A DNA stretch of 64,000 nucleotides, from NCBI GenBank assembly GCA_002069785.1, contig MWCA01000001.1, positions 173,668 through 237,667 of the forward strand, given 5' to 3'. Source of the DNA: Lentisphaerae bacterium ADurb.Bin242. GTDB taxonomy: Bacteria; Verrucomicrobiota; Lentisphaeria; Victivallales; UBA1829. Shown here one piece after another: positions 26,812 to 34,625 of the stretch. The notes below the pieces were generated by a model, which worked only from the letters and a program-made list of their open reading frames with translations, made no database searches and was not told the origin of the DNA. Both the position numbers and the translations under genes were made by a program. Position 1 is the first letter of the stretch. Every line of letters begins with the position of its first letter.

Positions 26812-26866
26812 TGGCACAATATAGTGAAAAATGAGCCTTGCTATTGTGTCATAATATTATTATAAT
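26812..26866 (+). promoter_or_regulatory. Promoter with inverted AraC-type half-sites
   Basis: TTGCTA (26838-26843), 17 bases, TATAAT (26861-26866). Two inverted copies of a TGxCACAATA-type motif (26812-26821, and CTATTGTGTCA read in reverse at 26841-26851) flank the -35, as expected for an AraC-family activator or repressor encoded divergently. Confidence 0.65.
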
Positions 26867-26904
26867 AAAGAATGAACAAGGTGGAAAGGAGCGAAGGATA
26901 AAGA

Positions 26905-27708
26905 ATGAACAGCAGCGGACAAAACTGGATGCCTGAAAAAATGAAAATCGGAAACCGGACAGAAGCGTTGAAAACAGGGCGATTCACACTTATTGAACTT
27001 CTGGTCGTGATTTCGATCATCGCAATTCTCGCGGGTATGCTGCTTCCGGCCCTGAATAAAGCACGGGAAAAAGCACGGGCAATCCATTGCATCGGCAATC
27101 TGAAACAAATCAATTTCGGATTTGCCGGTTATACGGTCGATTACATGGATTATATGCCGCCGGCGAGATTCGGGGGAAACTCGGCGACCAACTGGATGTG
27201 GCAGTTGGACCCGTATATCAAAAACAATTACTACACCAAGGAGGGAAATATTCCGCAGAAATCGATATGGGGCTGTCCCACCCAACGAGTCTGGAGCGGT
27301 TCGTCCGGACGTATTTCCTATGGATACAACACCGCCCTTTTCGGCGGCAACGACTATTCACATGCAACCAGCTGGCAGATGGATGCCTATGTAACGTTTC
27401 CATTCAAAATCAACAGAATCACAAAACCTTCCAGACAGGTGGTCGTCTGTGATACCCAGCGCGGATATGGCAGTCTTGCCAACCGCGGAGACGGACAATA
27501 TTGTCTGGACGATCCCTCTTATTTCTCCCTCCGGCATTCGAAGCGCTGCAATATCGGAATGATGGCCGGTCATGTCGAACCTCTGGATTACCGCTGGACA
27601 GTATGGCAGCTGCCGTACTACTATCCGATAAACTGCCGTCTGCTCAATGTGGATACTCTTTATCTGTACAACAATGGGGTAGCCGTCATTGATTATTCCC
27701 CTTATTAG
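26905..27708 (+). CDS. DUF1559-type pseudopilin
   Basis: This 267-residue protein has a 26-residue leader ending KTGR, then [36 protein letters not shown]. The C-terminal [18 protein letters not shown] is the degenerate DUF1559 GHV element. Arg occupies the -1 position; the glycine is at -2. GAAGGA precedes the ATG at 26905. It is the first gene of the AraC-controlled operon and is separated from the following hydrolase gene by 253 bases holding two strong hairpins. Confidence 0.87.
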   Translation: MNSSGQNWMPEKMKIGNRTEALKTGRFTLIELLVVISIIAILAGMLLPALNKAREKARAIHCIGNLKQINFGFAGYTVDYMDYMPPARFGGNSATNWMWQLDPYIKNNYYTKEGNIPQKSIWGCPTQRVWSGSSGRISYGYNTALFGGNDYSHATSWQMDAYVTFPFKINRITKPSRQVVVCDTQRGYGSLANRGDGQYCLDDPSYFSLRHSKRCNIGMMAGHVEPLDYRWTVWQLPYYYPINCRLLNVDTLYLYNNGVAVIDYSPY

Positions 27709-27741
27709 CGGCAAGGCCTTTCCCGGCGGTGTCTTGCGAAG

Positions 27742-27777
27742 GGCCGGAAAATCGCTGTCCGGGAAATTTTTCCGGCC
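27742..27777 (+). terminator. Terminator-like hairpin after the pseudopilin gene
   Basis: GGCCGGAAAA (27742-27751) and TTTTCCGGCC (27768-27777) form a perfect 10-bp stem with a 16-base loop, followed by GATTTTCTT. It begins 34 bases after the pseudopilin stop and could terminate part of the transcription before the hydrolase genes. Confidence 0.55.
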
Positions 27778-27810
27778 GATTTTCTTGAAGAAGCTGTCAA
27801 CGAAGTTTTC

Positions 27811-27837
27811 CGCAATTCCCGCTATTTGGGAATTGCG
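27811..27837 (+). promoter_or_regulatory. Second intercistronic stem-loop
   Basis: CGCAATTCCC and GGGAATTGCG form a perfect 10-bp stem with a 7-base loop. It is not followed by a T-run, so it may be an mRNA-processing, stabilising or anti-termination element. The remainder of 27838-27961 shows nothing else apart from the ribosome site GGAAGGAAG of the next gene. Confidence 0.5.
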
Positions 27838-27961
27838 ATCTGGGAGTTCTGCGATACGAAAAGTTACATCCGTCTAAAAATGGCATGGCGGAAAATAATG
27901 GAACTCCTGAGAAAACAGCGAGATCACACCGGTTGAAATCAATAAAACGGAAGGAAGAAAA

Positions 27962-30787
27962 ATGAGCGGAAAAATCAAAAAATCGCTGAGGGTGTTTTCG
28001 GTGCTTCTCCCGATGCTGGCGCTGAATGCGCAGAATGTTGAAATCGGCTTTGACGCCAAGCCGGCTGAGAACGGATTGACGGTTGACTGGCACCAGAACA
28101 AGGCCCCGAATTTCAAGCCGTACGGAACCGTTGAACTGATCGACGCTCCTTATGGGAAATGGAAGAAGGCCCTCCAGATTGCTTCCACGGAAAAACCGAC
28201 GGATGTGCTCCTCAACAAGTCGATTCCGGCCAAAGTTGGAGATCATTTTTCCGTCACGGTCGTTTTCCGGAGCAAAAATAATCACAAGGCGCGTGTCGGA
28301 CTGTACGGCATGGACAAAAAAGGACTTTGCGAATATCAGGCTTTCGAATTCACCCCGATCAATAAAGAATGGGATTTCCGTCAGACGACATTTGAGGTTC
28401 AAAAGGAGAATACCGACCGGATTTGCTTCTTCCTCGCCGCCAACCCGAATTCCAGCATAGAGTATTCCTGTTTAACCTACCGGAAGCTCTCCGACTCCGA
28501 AACAACCGCATTTTCTCCCGGCAAAAACCGGCGGCTCTGGAAGGAACGCACCCAGGGAGTCAATCTGGCTTACAAGAAAAAAGTAACTTTCCATCCGGAA
28601 CCCAACTATTCCCTGACCAGCAGCGGCGGGAGTGACGCCGCCGATCTCACGGACGGACGGCTCGGAAAGCCCAACGACATGTTATGGTTTGACACGGAAG
28701 CCGTTGCCTGGTATCGTGCGCTGCACGGCGTAACCGTCATCGTCGATCTGGGAAGTGTCCAGCCGGTCGAAAAGGGAGTCATCCGGATCAATGGAGGCCG
28801 CATCGGAGGAACGGAATTTCCGCGAATCCTGGAAGCCTGGGTCAGCCGGGACGGTACAAACTTCTATCTGTCCCATTCCATGAAAAAAGTCGCCGTCACC
28901 GAACGGGACATGACCAACTGGAAAGAGCTCTATTACCTGCCGGAAACCCTCAGCGATGAAGCGGCTAGTCCGACGTATTATGTCTATCCGTTTGAACTCG
29001 ATGTCAAAGCGGACGCCCGGTATGTCGCTTTCCGGGCTCCCATCTACACAAGCCTTATGATGATTACCGACGAACTGGCCGTCATGAAGGCAACCGATTC
29101 GCAGCAGAAGGAGGAAGGGTATAATTCGGTTTACAAAAAAACACCTCAGCCGCTGGTTCATGAAAGCATCATCATCCAGCCCCGCATGGAGAAGTTTTAT
29201 GTCGCCGGCAACATGAAGCTCCCGAACTGGCTTACCGTGGACAACCGCTTGAAAGACAGCAATGGTCAATTCAGTTACACGGTCGATCTCCCGGAGCAGA
29301 TCGGTTTCACCGAGGAAAAATCCTGGCCGCAGTTTACCAGAACCTTCCTCAAGGAAGAGCGGGCAAACGGGCGTGTGACCTATGTTTTTGAGCCGAAATG
29401 CAAATTCAGCACTTTTCTTGAAGTCACCGCCTCCTACCAGCTGGGACCGTTTTTCTTTGCAACGGAAGGAAAAACCGTCCCCGAGAATCAGAAATATGCT
29501 GTTTTCACGACATACTATAACGGGAAACAGGAAACCGCAAGGAAATTGCCGCTGGAAATCATAACAATCCCGGAAGTTCCTCCGGTCAAACACCTGAATA
29601 TTTCCCTGGCATGGACCGAAAACCGGCATTTCATGACCTGGCCGGACTATCTCAAAACCCAGAAGAGACTGGGCTTCAACGTGCTGCCGTTCTTTCCCTT
29701 GAGCAAGGACGCCCCGCAGGCAAAAGAACTCATCGAGAAAGCGGAAAAAGAGGGTTTCCTCATTCGTCAGCAGATGTCGCCCACCGCCAAGATGAATGCG
29801 TACAATAAAGGGGTGACCGAGTACAAATGCACGTCCGGGCACAACCTGGTCCGATCGGCTTGTTTGGCATACCGCGGCAAATATTACAGCCAAATGCTTG
29901 AAAACATCAAAAACGCCGTCAGGGACTATCCGGCCGACTTCATCACTTTCGATGAGGAAACCTGGGGAACTCCCCACCTGAACGCATCGATGCAGTGCAC
30001 CCGCTGCGATGCTTTGCGGAAAAGCAAAAAGATGGAATGGAAAGATTTCTTCGGATGGGCCGAAGCGGAATATCTCAAGGAATTCAAAAAAGCGGTCGCC
30101 GAGGGCGCCCGTGAAGGGAAAAAGAAAATGCCGGTGATTGGATTCTATGCCCTCCGTCCGGACGGAACAACCTCTTTCCAGCTCGGGAAAGTCCCGTTTC
30201 TCGGATGGAATGATCTTTATCCCGACTACTGTGACGAAATCCAGGATTCATACTATGGACGCGACACGGCCGAAGCCCATAAACGCGCCCGTCAATATTA
30301 CATGCGGATCCGGAACCCGAAAATACTTATTCCATGGATTACCGGAGGCGCCGGCGCACACTGCGAAACAGCCTATTCCAAACGGACCGGACAACATCTG
30401 ATCGAGGTTCTGATGAACGGTGCGGGCGGAGTCCAGTATTTCATGTATCCCAGTTTCGAGTCCCCTCTGGACTACTACTACCATGCCAGGACCTTAAGCG
30501 AGCTGGTCCCGTTCGAGGATATCCTGATGAAAGGAACTCTCGATGAATCGTTCAGGGGGTCCAACGACAAACTTCTTTATACCGCGCGAATCCTGGGAAA
30601 CCGAACGCTTCTACTCATCGGGAACTATGCCGCCGTCAACCCGGCCGAAACCGTCATCAAAGTGAATGGCAAAGTTCGCGATCTTGTCCGCCGGAAAGAT
30701 TTGACGGGTTCCGGGGGAACGGTGAAACTGACCATCCCGGCCGACGATTACGGATTGTATCTCATCACCCGGGACAAGGTGCAATAG
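27962..30787 (+). CDS. Secreted multidomain glycoside hydrolase-like protein with CBM and F5/8C domains
   Basis: This 941-residue protein has a signal peptide (to about residue 23). An N-terminal jelly-roll CBM-like domain (about 25-175) follows. Next is an F5/8 type C/CBM32-like discoidin domain (about 195-370) with LADLTDGRLG-type and ILEAWVSRDGTNFY segments. Beta domains and a TIM-barrel region (about 530-880) follow, with FITFDEETWGTPHLNAS as the likely catalytic carboxylate stretch. CTRCDALRKSKKMEW is reminiscent of DUF4838-like enzymes. The CAZy family is not assignable by eye. It lies between the pseudopilin and GH35 genes on one strand. Confidence 0.72.
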   Translation: MSGKIKKSLRVFSVLLPMLALNAQNVEIGFDAKPAENGLTVDWHQNKAPNFKPYGTVELIDAPYGKWKKALQIASTEKPTDVLLNKSIPAKVGDHFSVTVVFRSKNNHKARVGLYGMDKKGLCEYQAFEFTPINKEWDFRQTTFEVQKENTDRICFFLAANPNSSIEYSCLTYRKLSDSETTAFSPGKNRRLWKERTQGVNLAYKKKVTFHPEPNYSLTSSGGSDAADLTDGRLGKPNDMLWFDTEAVAWYRALHGVTVIVDLGSVQPVEKGVIRINGGRIGGTEFPRILEAWVSRDGTNFYLSHSMKKVAVTERDMTNWKELYYLPETLSDEAASPTYYVYPFELDVKADARYVAFRAPIYTSLMMITDELAVMKATDSQQKEEGYNSVYKKTPQPLVHESIIIQPRMEKFYVAGNMKLPNWLTVDNRLKDSNGQFSYTVDLPEQIGFTEEKSWPQFTRTFLKEERANGRVTYVFEPKCKFSTFLEVTASYQLGPFFFATEGKTVPENQKYAVFTTYYNGKQETARKLPLEIITIPEVPPVKHLNISLAWTENRHFMTWPDYLKTQKRLGFNVLPFFPLSKDAPQAKELIEKAEKEGFLIRQQMSPTAKMNAYNKGVTEYKCTSGHNLVRSACLAYRGKYYSQMLENIKNAVRDYPADFITFDEETWGTPHLNASMQCTRCDALRKSKKMEWKDFFGWAEAEYLKEFKKAVAEGAREGKKKMPVIGFYALRPDGTTSFQLGKVPFLGWNDLYPDYCDEIQDSYYGRDTAEAHKRARQYYMRIRNPKILIPWITGGAGAHCETAYSKRTGQHLIEVLMNGAGGVQYFMYPSFESPLDYYYHARTLSELVPFEDILMKGTLDESFRGSNDKLLYTARILGNRTLLLIGNYAAVNPAETVIKVNGKVRDLVRRKDLTGSGGTVKLTIPADDYGLYLITRDKVQ

Positions 30788-30847
30788 CTCACGAGCTGTT
30801 CGGACAGGACCGGTGTTTTGAAACCAGGAGGAAAGTAAACAAACCCC

Positions 30848-32638
30848 ATGAAAAGTTTTTGCGTTCGAAACGGGAAATTCATGCTGGATGGAAAAGAGTT
30901 CCAGATTCTTTCCGGAGCCATGCACTATTTCCGCATTCATCCCGGATATTGGCATGATCGCCTGACCAAACTGAAACAGTGCGGAATGAACACGGTCGAA
31001 ACCTACATCGCGTGGGTGTGTCATGAAGAAGACGAGGGAACGTTTGCCATGGATGAAAATCACGATTTCGTGAAGTTCATCCGCATCGCTCAGGAATCGG
31101 GGCTCCATGTCATCGTTCGTCCGGGCCCCTACATCTGTTCCGAGGTCGATCTGGGAGGCATCCCCGGATGGCTGCTCGGGAAACAGGGGGTCCGGCTGCG
31201 CTGCTTGAATGAAGTCTATTTGAAATATGCGGACCGCTATCTGGACTGGGTCCTCGGAAAACTGAAAAAACTTCAATACCCGGACGGCGGTCCCGTCATC
31301 ATGATGCAGATCGAAAATGAATACGGCTACTATGGAAATGACCGGGAGTATATGGAACACCTGTGCGACCGTTTTCTGAAAAATGGAATTTCAGTCCCTC
31401 TTTTTACTTCGGACGGCCCCGGCGAGATTGAACTCAAACGCGGCTCCGTTCCGGGGGCGGTCGTGACCGGAAATTCCAAAGATTGTTCAGAAGAACAGAT
31501 CCGCAATATGCTCGCGCATCAACCGGAGGGGCCTGTCGTTTTCATGGAAATCCATCAGGGCGCAATCCAATGCTGGGGATCCGAACGACAGCATAACAAT
31601 CCTGAAAAGGTGCGCAAAGTGATCGGCAGGCTCCTGAAAATGAAAGCATCCATCAATCCATATACGTTTCATGGAGGAACATCCTTCGGTTTTCTTGCCG
31701 GCGGGTGTTTTCGGGAAAACCACTACAGGCCGTTCTGCACAAGTTACGATCTGGACAGCGCTCTCGATGAAACCGGCGCCCCGACTCCGAAATACTTCAT
31801 GTTCCAGGAAGAAATCGGCCGGTCTTCCGAAAAACCCGCGGTTCACCCGCGCAAAGCCTATGGACGGATTCATCTGACACGGACCGTTTCATTGCTGGAA
31901 GCCCTTCCGAAAATGGGGATTCGTCACGAGGAACATCTGCCGCGCACCATGGAGGAATATGGACAGACCTTCGGGTTCATCGATTATCGCATCCGGCTGG
32001 ACGGCTGGAAATGCGCCTCCCTGGAACTGGAAGGTCTGCAAGACCGCGCCATTGTGCTCGTCAACGGGGTCTGCGCGGGAAGCCTCTGGCGGAACGACGT
32101 GAAGTTCAATGCCCATCTCCCGGGCATCCTGTGGCTGCAAAGTCCCGGTGACGAATTCCAGGTGGATATCTTTGTCGAAAATATGGGACGCCGTATTTTC
32201 GGCACTGCAATGAACAATGAATTGAAAGGGTTGAAAAACATTCGGGTTTCCGGCGGCGAATACTGCAATCTGGAGGTCTTCCGGCTGCCCCTCAAAAACG
32301 GAGACATCCGGAAGCTGGAGTTTTCCACCGGCGGAATTCCTACAGGTCAGCCGGCCTTTTATCAGGGAGATTTTGACATCGGGGAGGAGCCGTGCGACAC
32401 CTTTCTGCACGTGCCCGGAGGACGCGGCGTCTGCTGGATCAATGACTTCAATCTGGGGCGTTACTGGAACATCGGTCCGCAGCAAACATTGTATGTCCCG
32501 GCTCCGGTCCTACGGAAAGGAAGAAATACCCTGACTGTTTTCGAACTTCATGGAATTCCGTCCCGAAGTGTCTTCTTCGATGATATCCATGAACTTGGTC
32601 CTGCGGTCAGTGAACAATTTTATTCCGGCGGGGAGTGA
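30848..32638 (+). CDS. GH35 family beta-galactosidase
   Basis: This 596-residue protein has no signal peptide. It carries the GH35 signature GGPVIMMQIENEYG (147-160), with acid/base E158, and a nucleophile segment VVFMEIHQG with E234. FHGGTSFGF, RPGPYICSEVDLGGIPGWL and SGAMHYFRIHPGYW are further GH35 hallmarks, followed by C-terminal beta domains. It removes terminal beta-galactose from glycans, probably in the cytoplasm. AGGAGG lies 16 or so bases before the ATG, longer than usual, and an in-frame TAA four codons upstream excludes an earlier start. Its last 19 bases overlap the convergent HTH gene. Confidence 0.93.
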   Translation: MKSFCVRNGKFMLDGKEFQILSGAMHYFRIHPGYWHDRLTKLKQCGMNTVETYIAWVCHEEDEGTFAMDENHDFVKFIRIAQESGLHVIVRPGPYICSEVDLGGIPGWLLGKQGVRLRCLNEVYLKYADRYLDWVLGKLKKLQYPDGGPVIMMQIENEYGYYGNDREYMEHLCDRFLKNGISVPLFTSDGPGEIELKRGSVPGAVVTGNSKDCSEEQIRNMLAHQPEGPVVFMEIHQGAIQCWGSERQHNNPEKVRKVIGRLLKMKASINPYTFHGGTSFGFLAGGCFRENHYRPFCTSYDLDSALDETGAPTPKYFMFQEEIGRSSEKPAVHPRKAYGRIHLTRTVSLLEALPKMGIRHEEHLPRTMEEYGQTFGFIDYRIRLDGWKCASLELEGLQDRAIVLVNGVCAGSLWRNDVKFNAHLPGILWLQSPGDEFQVDIFVENMGRRIFGTAMNNELKGLKNIRVSGGEYCNLEVFRLPLKNGDIRKLEFSTGGIPTGQPAFYQGDFDIGEEPCDTFLHVPGGRGVCWINDFNLGRYWNIGPQQTLYVPAPVLRKGRNTLTVFELHGIPSRSVFFDDIHELGPAVSEQFYSGGE

Positions 32639-33144
32639 AGCCGTGCTTTCTGATCGGTTTCCTTTTCCTGTGTTTTCTTCCGGACTTTCGGGGCGGGAGC
32701 CTCGGGAGGAAGGGCATTCAGCCGTTCCTGAATGTCTTTCCGGGTCAGGTTGCGCATGGATAGAATCTTCATCCGCATGGGGGGCCGGGGCTTGTTTTTC
32801 CCGTGTTCCCACAGGAAGATGGAATTCGGGTTGACGCCGAGCAGGCGCGCCATGGTCTGACGGTCCAGCGCAAGACGTTTCCGGATCCGGATGATCCCGC
32901 CCGCGCCCAGGCGGGTTTTCTTGTCGAAACTCAATGTTTTCTGATCGGAAGAAGGCTGTATTTCCGGAAAGACGGACAAGTATTTCTGAAACGTCCGTTC
33001 CAGTTCCGCCAATTTTTTTTTCTGTTCGGCGTTGGCCTTCCGGAGGGTCTGTATGGCGGTCAGTGCCGGCAGCATGGCTGTCCGGACTTCTTTTTTAGAA
33101 AGACGAATGATTTCTTCTTTGAGCAATCGTGCGAAATTTGCCAT
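32620..33144 (-). CDS. HTH (XRE-like) regulator with N-terminal helical region
   Basis: This 174-residue protein begins MANFARLLKEEIIRLSKKEVR, has a predicted coiled coil (about 30-60), and carries an XRE-type HTH (about 82-118: RKRLALDRQTMARLLGVNPN, then SIFLWEHGKNKPR). The tail is Lys/Pro rich. The same layout (MANxAxxLKxEIxRLxxKE, then coiled coil, then HTH) is a widespread uncharacterised small DNA-binding family. AAGGGAA precedes the ATG. Its 3' end overlaps the GH35 gene by 19 bp on the opposite strand. Confidence 0.82.
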   Translation of the reverse strand: MANFARLLKEEIIRLSKKEVRTAMLPALTAIQTLRKANAEQKKKLAELERTFQKYLSVFPEIQPSSDQKTLSFDKKTRLGAGGIIRIRKRLALDRQTMARLLGVNPNSIFLWEHGKNKPRPPMRMKILSMRNLTRKDIQERLNALPPEAPAPKVRKKTQEKETDQKARLHSPPE

Positions 33145-33212
33145 TTACCGTTTCCCTTTTCATTATCGTTTGAACTTTGGATGAAATCCATATATATTAT
33201 GTTCATAATTGT

Positions 33213-33277
33213 GCTATAATTATTACACAGAAAAAAGAAAAATCAAATTCGATCTCCAGGAAAATTTGATTTTTTTT
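33213..33277 (+). promoter_or_regulatory. Extended -10 promoter and AU-rich hairpin before tatD
   Basis: GTGCTATAAT (33211-33220) is an extended -10 without a clear -35. AAATCAAATT (33240-33249) and AATTTGATTT (33263-33272) form a perfect 10-bp but almost GC-free stem followed by more T, a weak terminator or attenuator in the tatD leader. Confidence 0.45.
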
Positions 33278-33337
33278 GCAGCGGGAACATCGAAATGAAA
33301 AGATTCATTGTTCCGCTGGAAACGGAGTTCTGTAAAC

Positions 33338-34126
33338 ATGGTTTTTGTGGATACCCATTTTCATAACGGAGACTACATTGCGGACATGTCTTCCTATTGT
33401 GCGGAGGCGGAAAAGGCCGGTGTCCGACGCCTTCTCCTGTGCGCCTCCGGATATGAGGATTCCCGGAATGCGTCCGCCGTGGCGGGCGCGAACGACGGTG
33501 TGTATTTCGCCGCCGGGATCCATCCGCACGAGGCCGCTCCGGAGCGGAACAATCTGCCCTTGTTCGACTCTTTTGAAAACGATGCGAAACTGACCGCGGT
33601 CGGAGAAACGGGACTGGATTATTTTTACAACTTCAGCGGGCGGGAAGTCCAGAGGGAGGTCTTTGCCGCCTGTCTGGAACGGGCTCTGCGCTGGAACCTG
33701 CCCGCGGTCGTGCATTGCCGCGACAAGGAGGATTCCATGCAGGCATACGAGGACGCCTTCTCGCTCCTCGGACCGTTTGCCCGGAGGGGCGGCCGTTTCG
33801 TGCTGCACTGTTATGCGGGCGATCTGGAATTTGCCGGGAAATTCCTCGAACTCGGCGGATATTTCGGGATCGGCGGAATGATCACGTTTGCCAGGGCGGA
33901 CAATATCCGCAGGATCGCCGCTTCGCTGCCGCTGTCGAATCTTCTTCTGGAGACGGATGCCCCCTATCTTGCGCCCCGGCCGCATCGCGGAAAGAACAAC
34001 TCCTCCGCGTATCTTCCGCTGGTGGCGCGGAAGCTTGCGGAAGTCAAAGGAATCTCCCTGGAGGAGTGCGCCCGGGCCACCACCCGGAACGCGCTGGCGC
34101 TTTTCAGCAAAATGCAGGAGGTATGA
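33338..34126 (+). CDS. tatD: TatD-family metal-dependent DNase/hydrolase
   Basis: This 262-residue protein has the TatD metal ligands in order: DTHFH (5-9), GIHPHE, VGETGLDYFY, VHCRD, LHCYAGDLEFA and LLETDAPYLAPRPHRGKNN. It is a cytoplasmic TIM-barrel phosphoesterase active as a 3'-5' DNase/RNase in characterised members. GGAG precedes the ATG at 33338; a TTG 30 bases upstream is a less likely start. The HNH gene starts 6 bp after its stop, and that gene's ribosome site overlaps the end of tatD. Confidence 0.93.
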   Translation: MVFVDTHFHNGDYIADMSSYCAEAEKAGVRRLLLCASGYEDSRNASAVAGANDGVYFAAGIHPHEAAPERNNLPLFDSFENDAKLTAVGETGLDYFYNFSGREVQREVFAACLERALRWNLPAVVHCRDKEDSMQAYEDAFSLLGPFARRGGRFVLHCYAGDLEFAGKFLELGGYFGIGGMITFARADNIRRIAASLPLSNLLLETDAPYLAPRPHRGKNNSSAYLPLVARKLAEVKGISLEECARATTRNALALFSKMQEV

Positions 34127-34132
34127 CTCCGT

Positions 34133-34441
34133 ATGCCGGACTGGATCGATATTCAGAAGGACCCCGCCCACATCGCCCGGGAACGGGCCAAAGCGCGGGA
34201 ACTCCGCAAAAGCGCCTGGTGGCGCAGTCTTCTGGACAAGGGGATCTGCCACTACTGTCACCGGAAATTTCCGCCGGAAGAGTTGAGCATGGATCATGTC
34301 GTTCCGCTTGCCCGGGGAGGGCGCAGCGGCAAAGGCAACATCGTTCCCTGCTGCAAGGAATGCAACAACCGGAAAAAATATCTCACGCCCGCGGAAATTC
34401 TCCTGGAAGAACTGGAGAAGAAAACTCCGCCGGAATCGTGA
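34133..34441 (+). CDS. HNH endonuclease domain protein
   Basis: This 102-residue protein carries a compact HNH/treble-clef nuclease motif: CHYCHRKF, LSMDHVVPLARGG, NIVPCCKECNNRKKYLTPAEI. The four cysteines bind structural zinc, and the H-N-H residues would coordinate the catalytic metal. AGGAGG lies 11 bases before the ATG. It follows tatD at once, suggesting a DNA-processing or repair pair. Single-domain HNH proteins of this kind are common and mostly uncharacterised. Confidence 0.85.
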   Translation: MPDWIDIQKDPAHIARERAKARELRKSAWWRSLLDKGICHYCHRKFPPEELSMDHVVPLARGGRSGKGNIVPCCKECNNRKKYLTPAEILLEELEKKTPPES

Positions 34442-34562
34442 GGAAGGACCGTTTTTTTCCTGCGGACGGAATTTTTCCCCTGTCGAAAAATATCCCGCTT
34501 TCATTTATCGTTTGACCTGTCCCTTTTTGCCCGATTTTTCCGTCGGCCCGGCGGAATCGTGC

Positions 34563-34590
34563 TTGAATGCGGATCGTTTGGTGCTATTGT
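34563..34590 (+). promoter_or_regulatory. Promoter of the 34626 hydrolase gene
   Basis: TTGAAT (34563-34568), 16 bases, TATTGT (34585-34590) about 36 bases before the ATG. No palindrome is evident nearby. Confidence 0.5.
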
Positions 34591-34625
34591 ATTCGAATCT
34601 GTTGAAAAAAAAGGGAGAGTTTTTC

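Noticed and set aside
27689..27877. 62-residue open frame after the pseudopilin gene
   Set aside because: It spans both intercistronic hairpins and lacks a ribosome site.
34296..34625. Long N-terminal extension of the hydrolase at 34626
   Set aside because: It overlaps the HNH gene in another frame; the ATG at 34626 has its own ribosome site and promoter.
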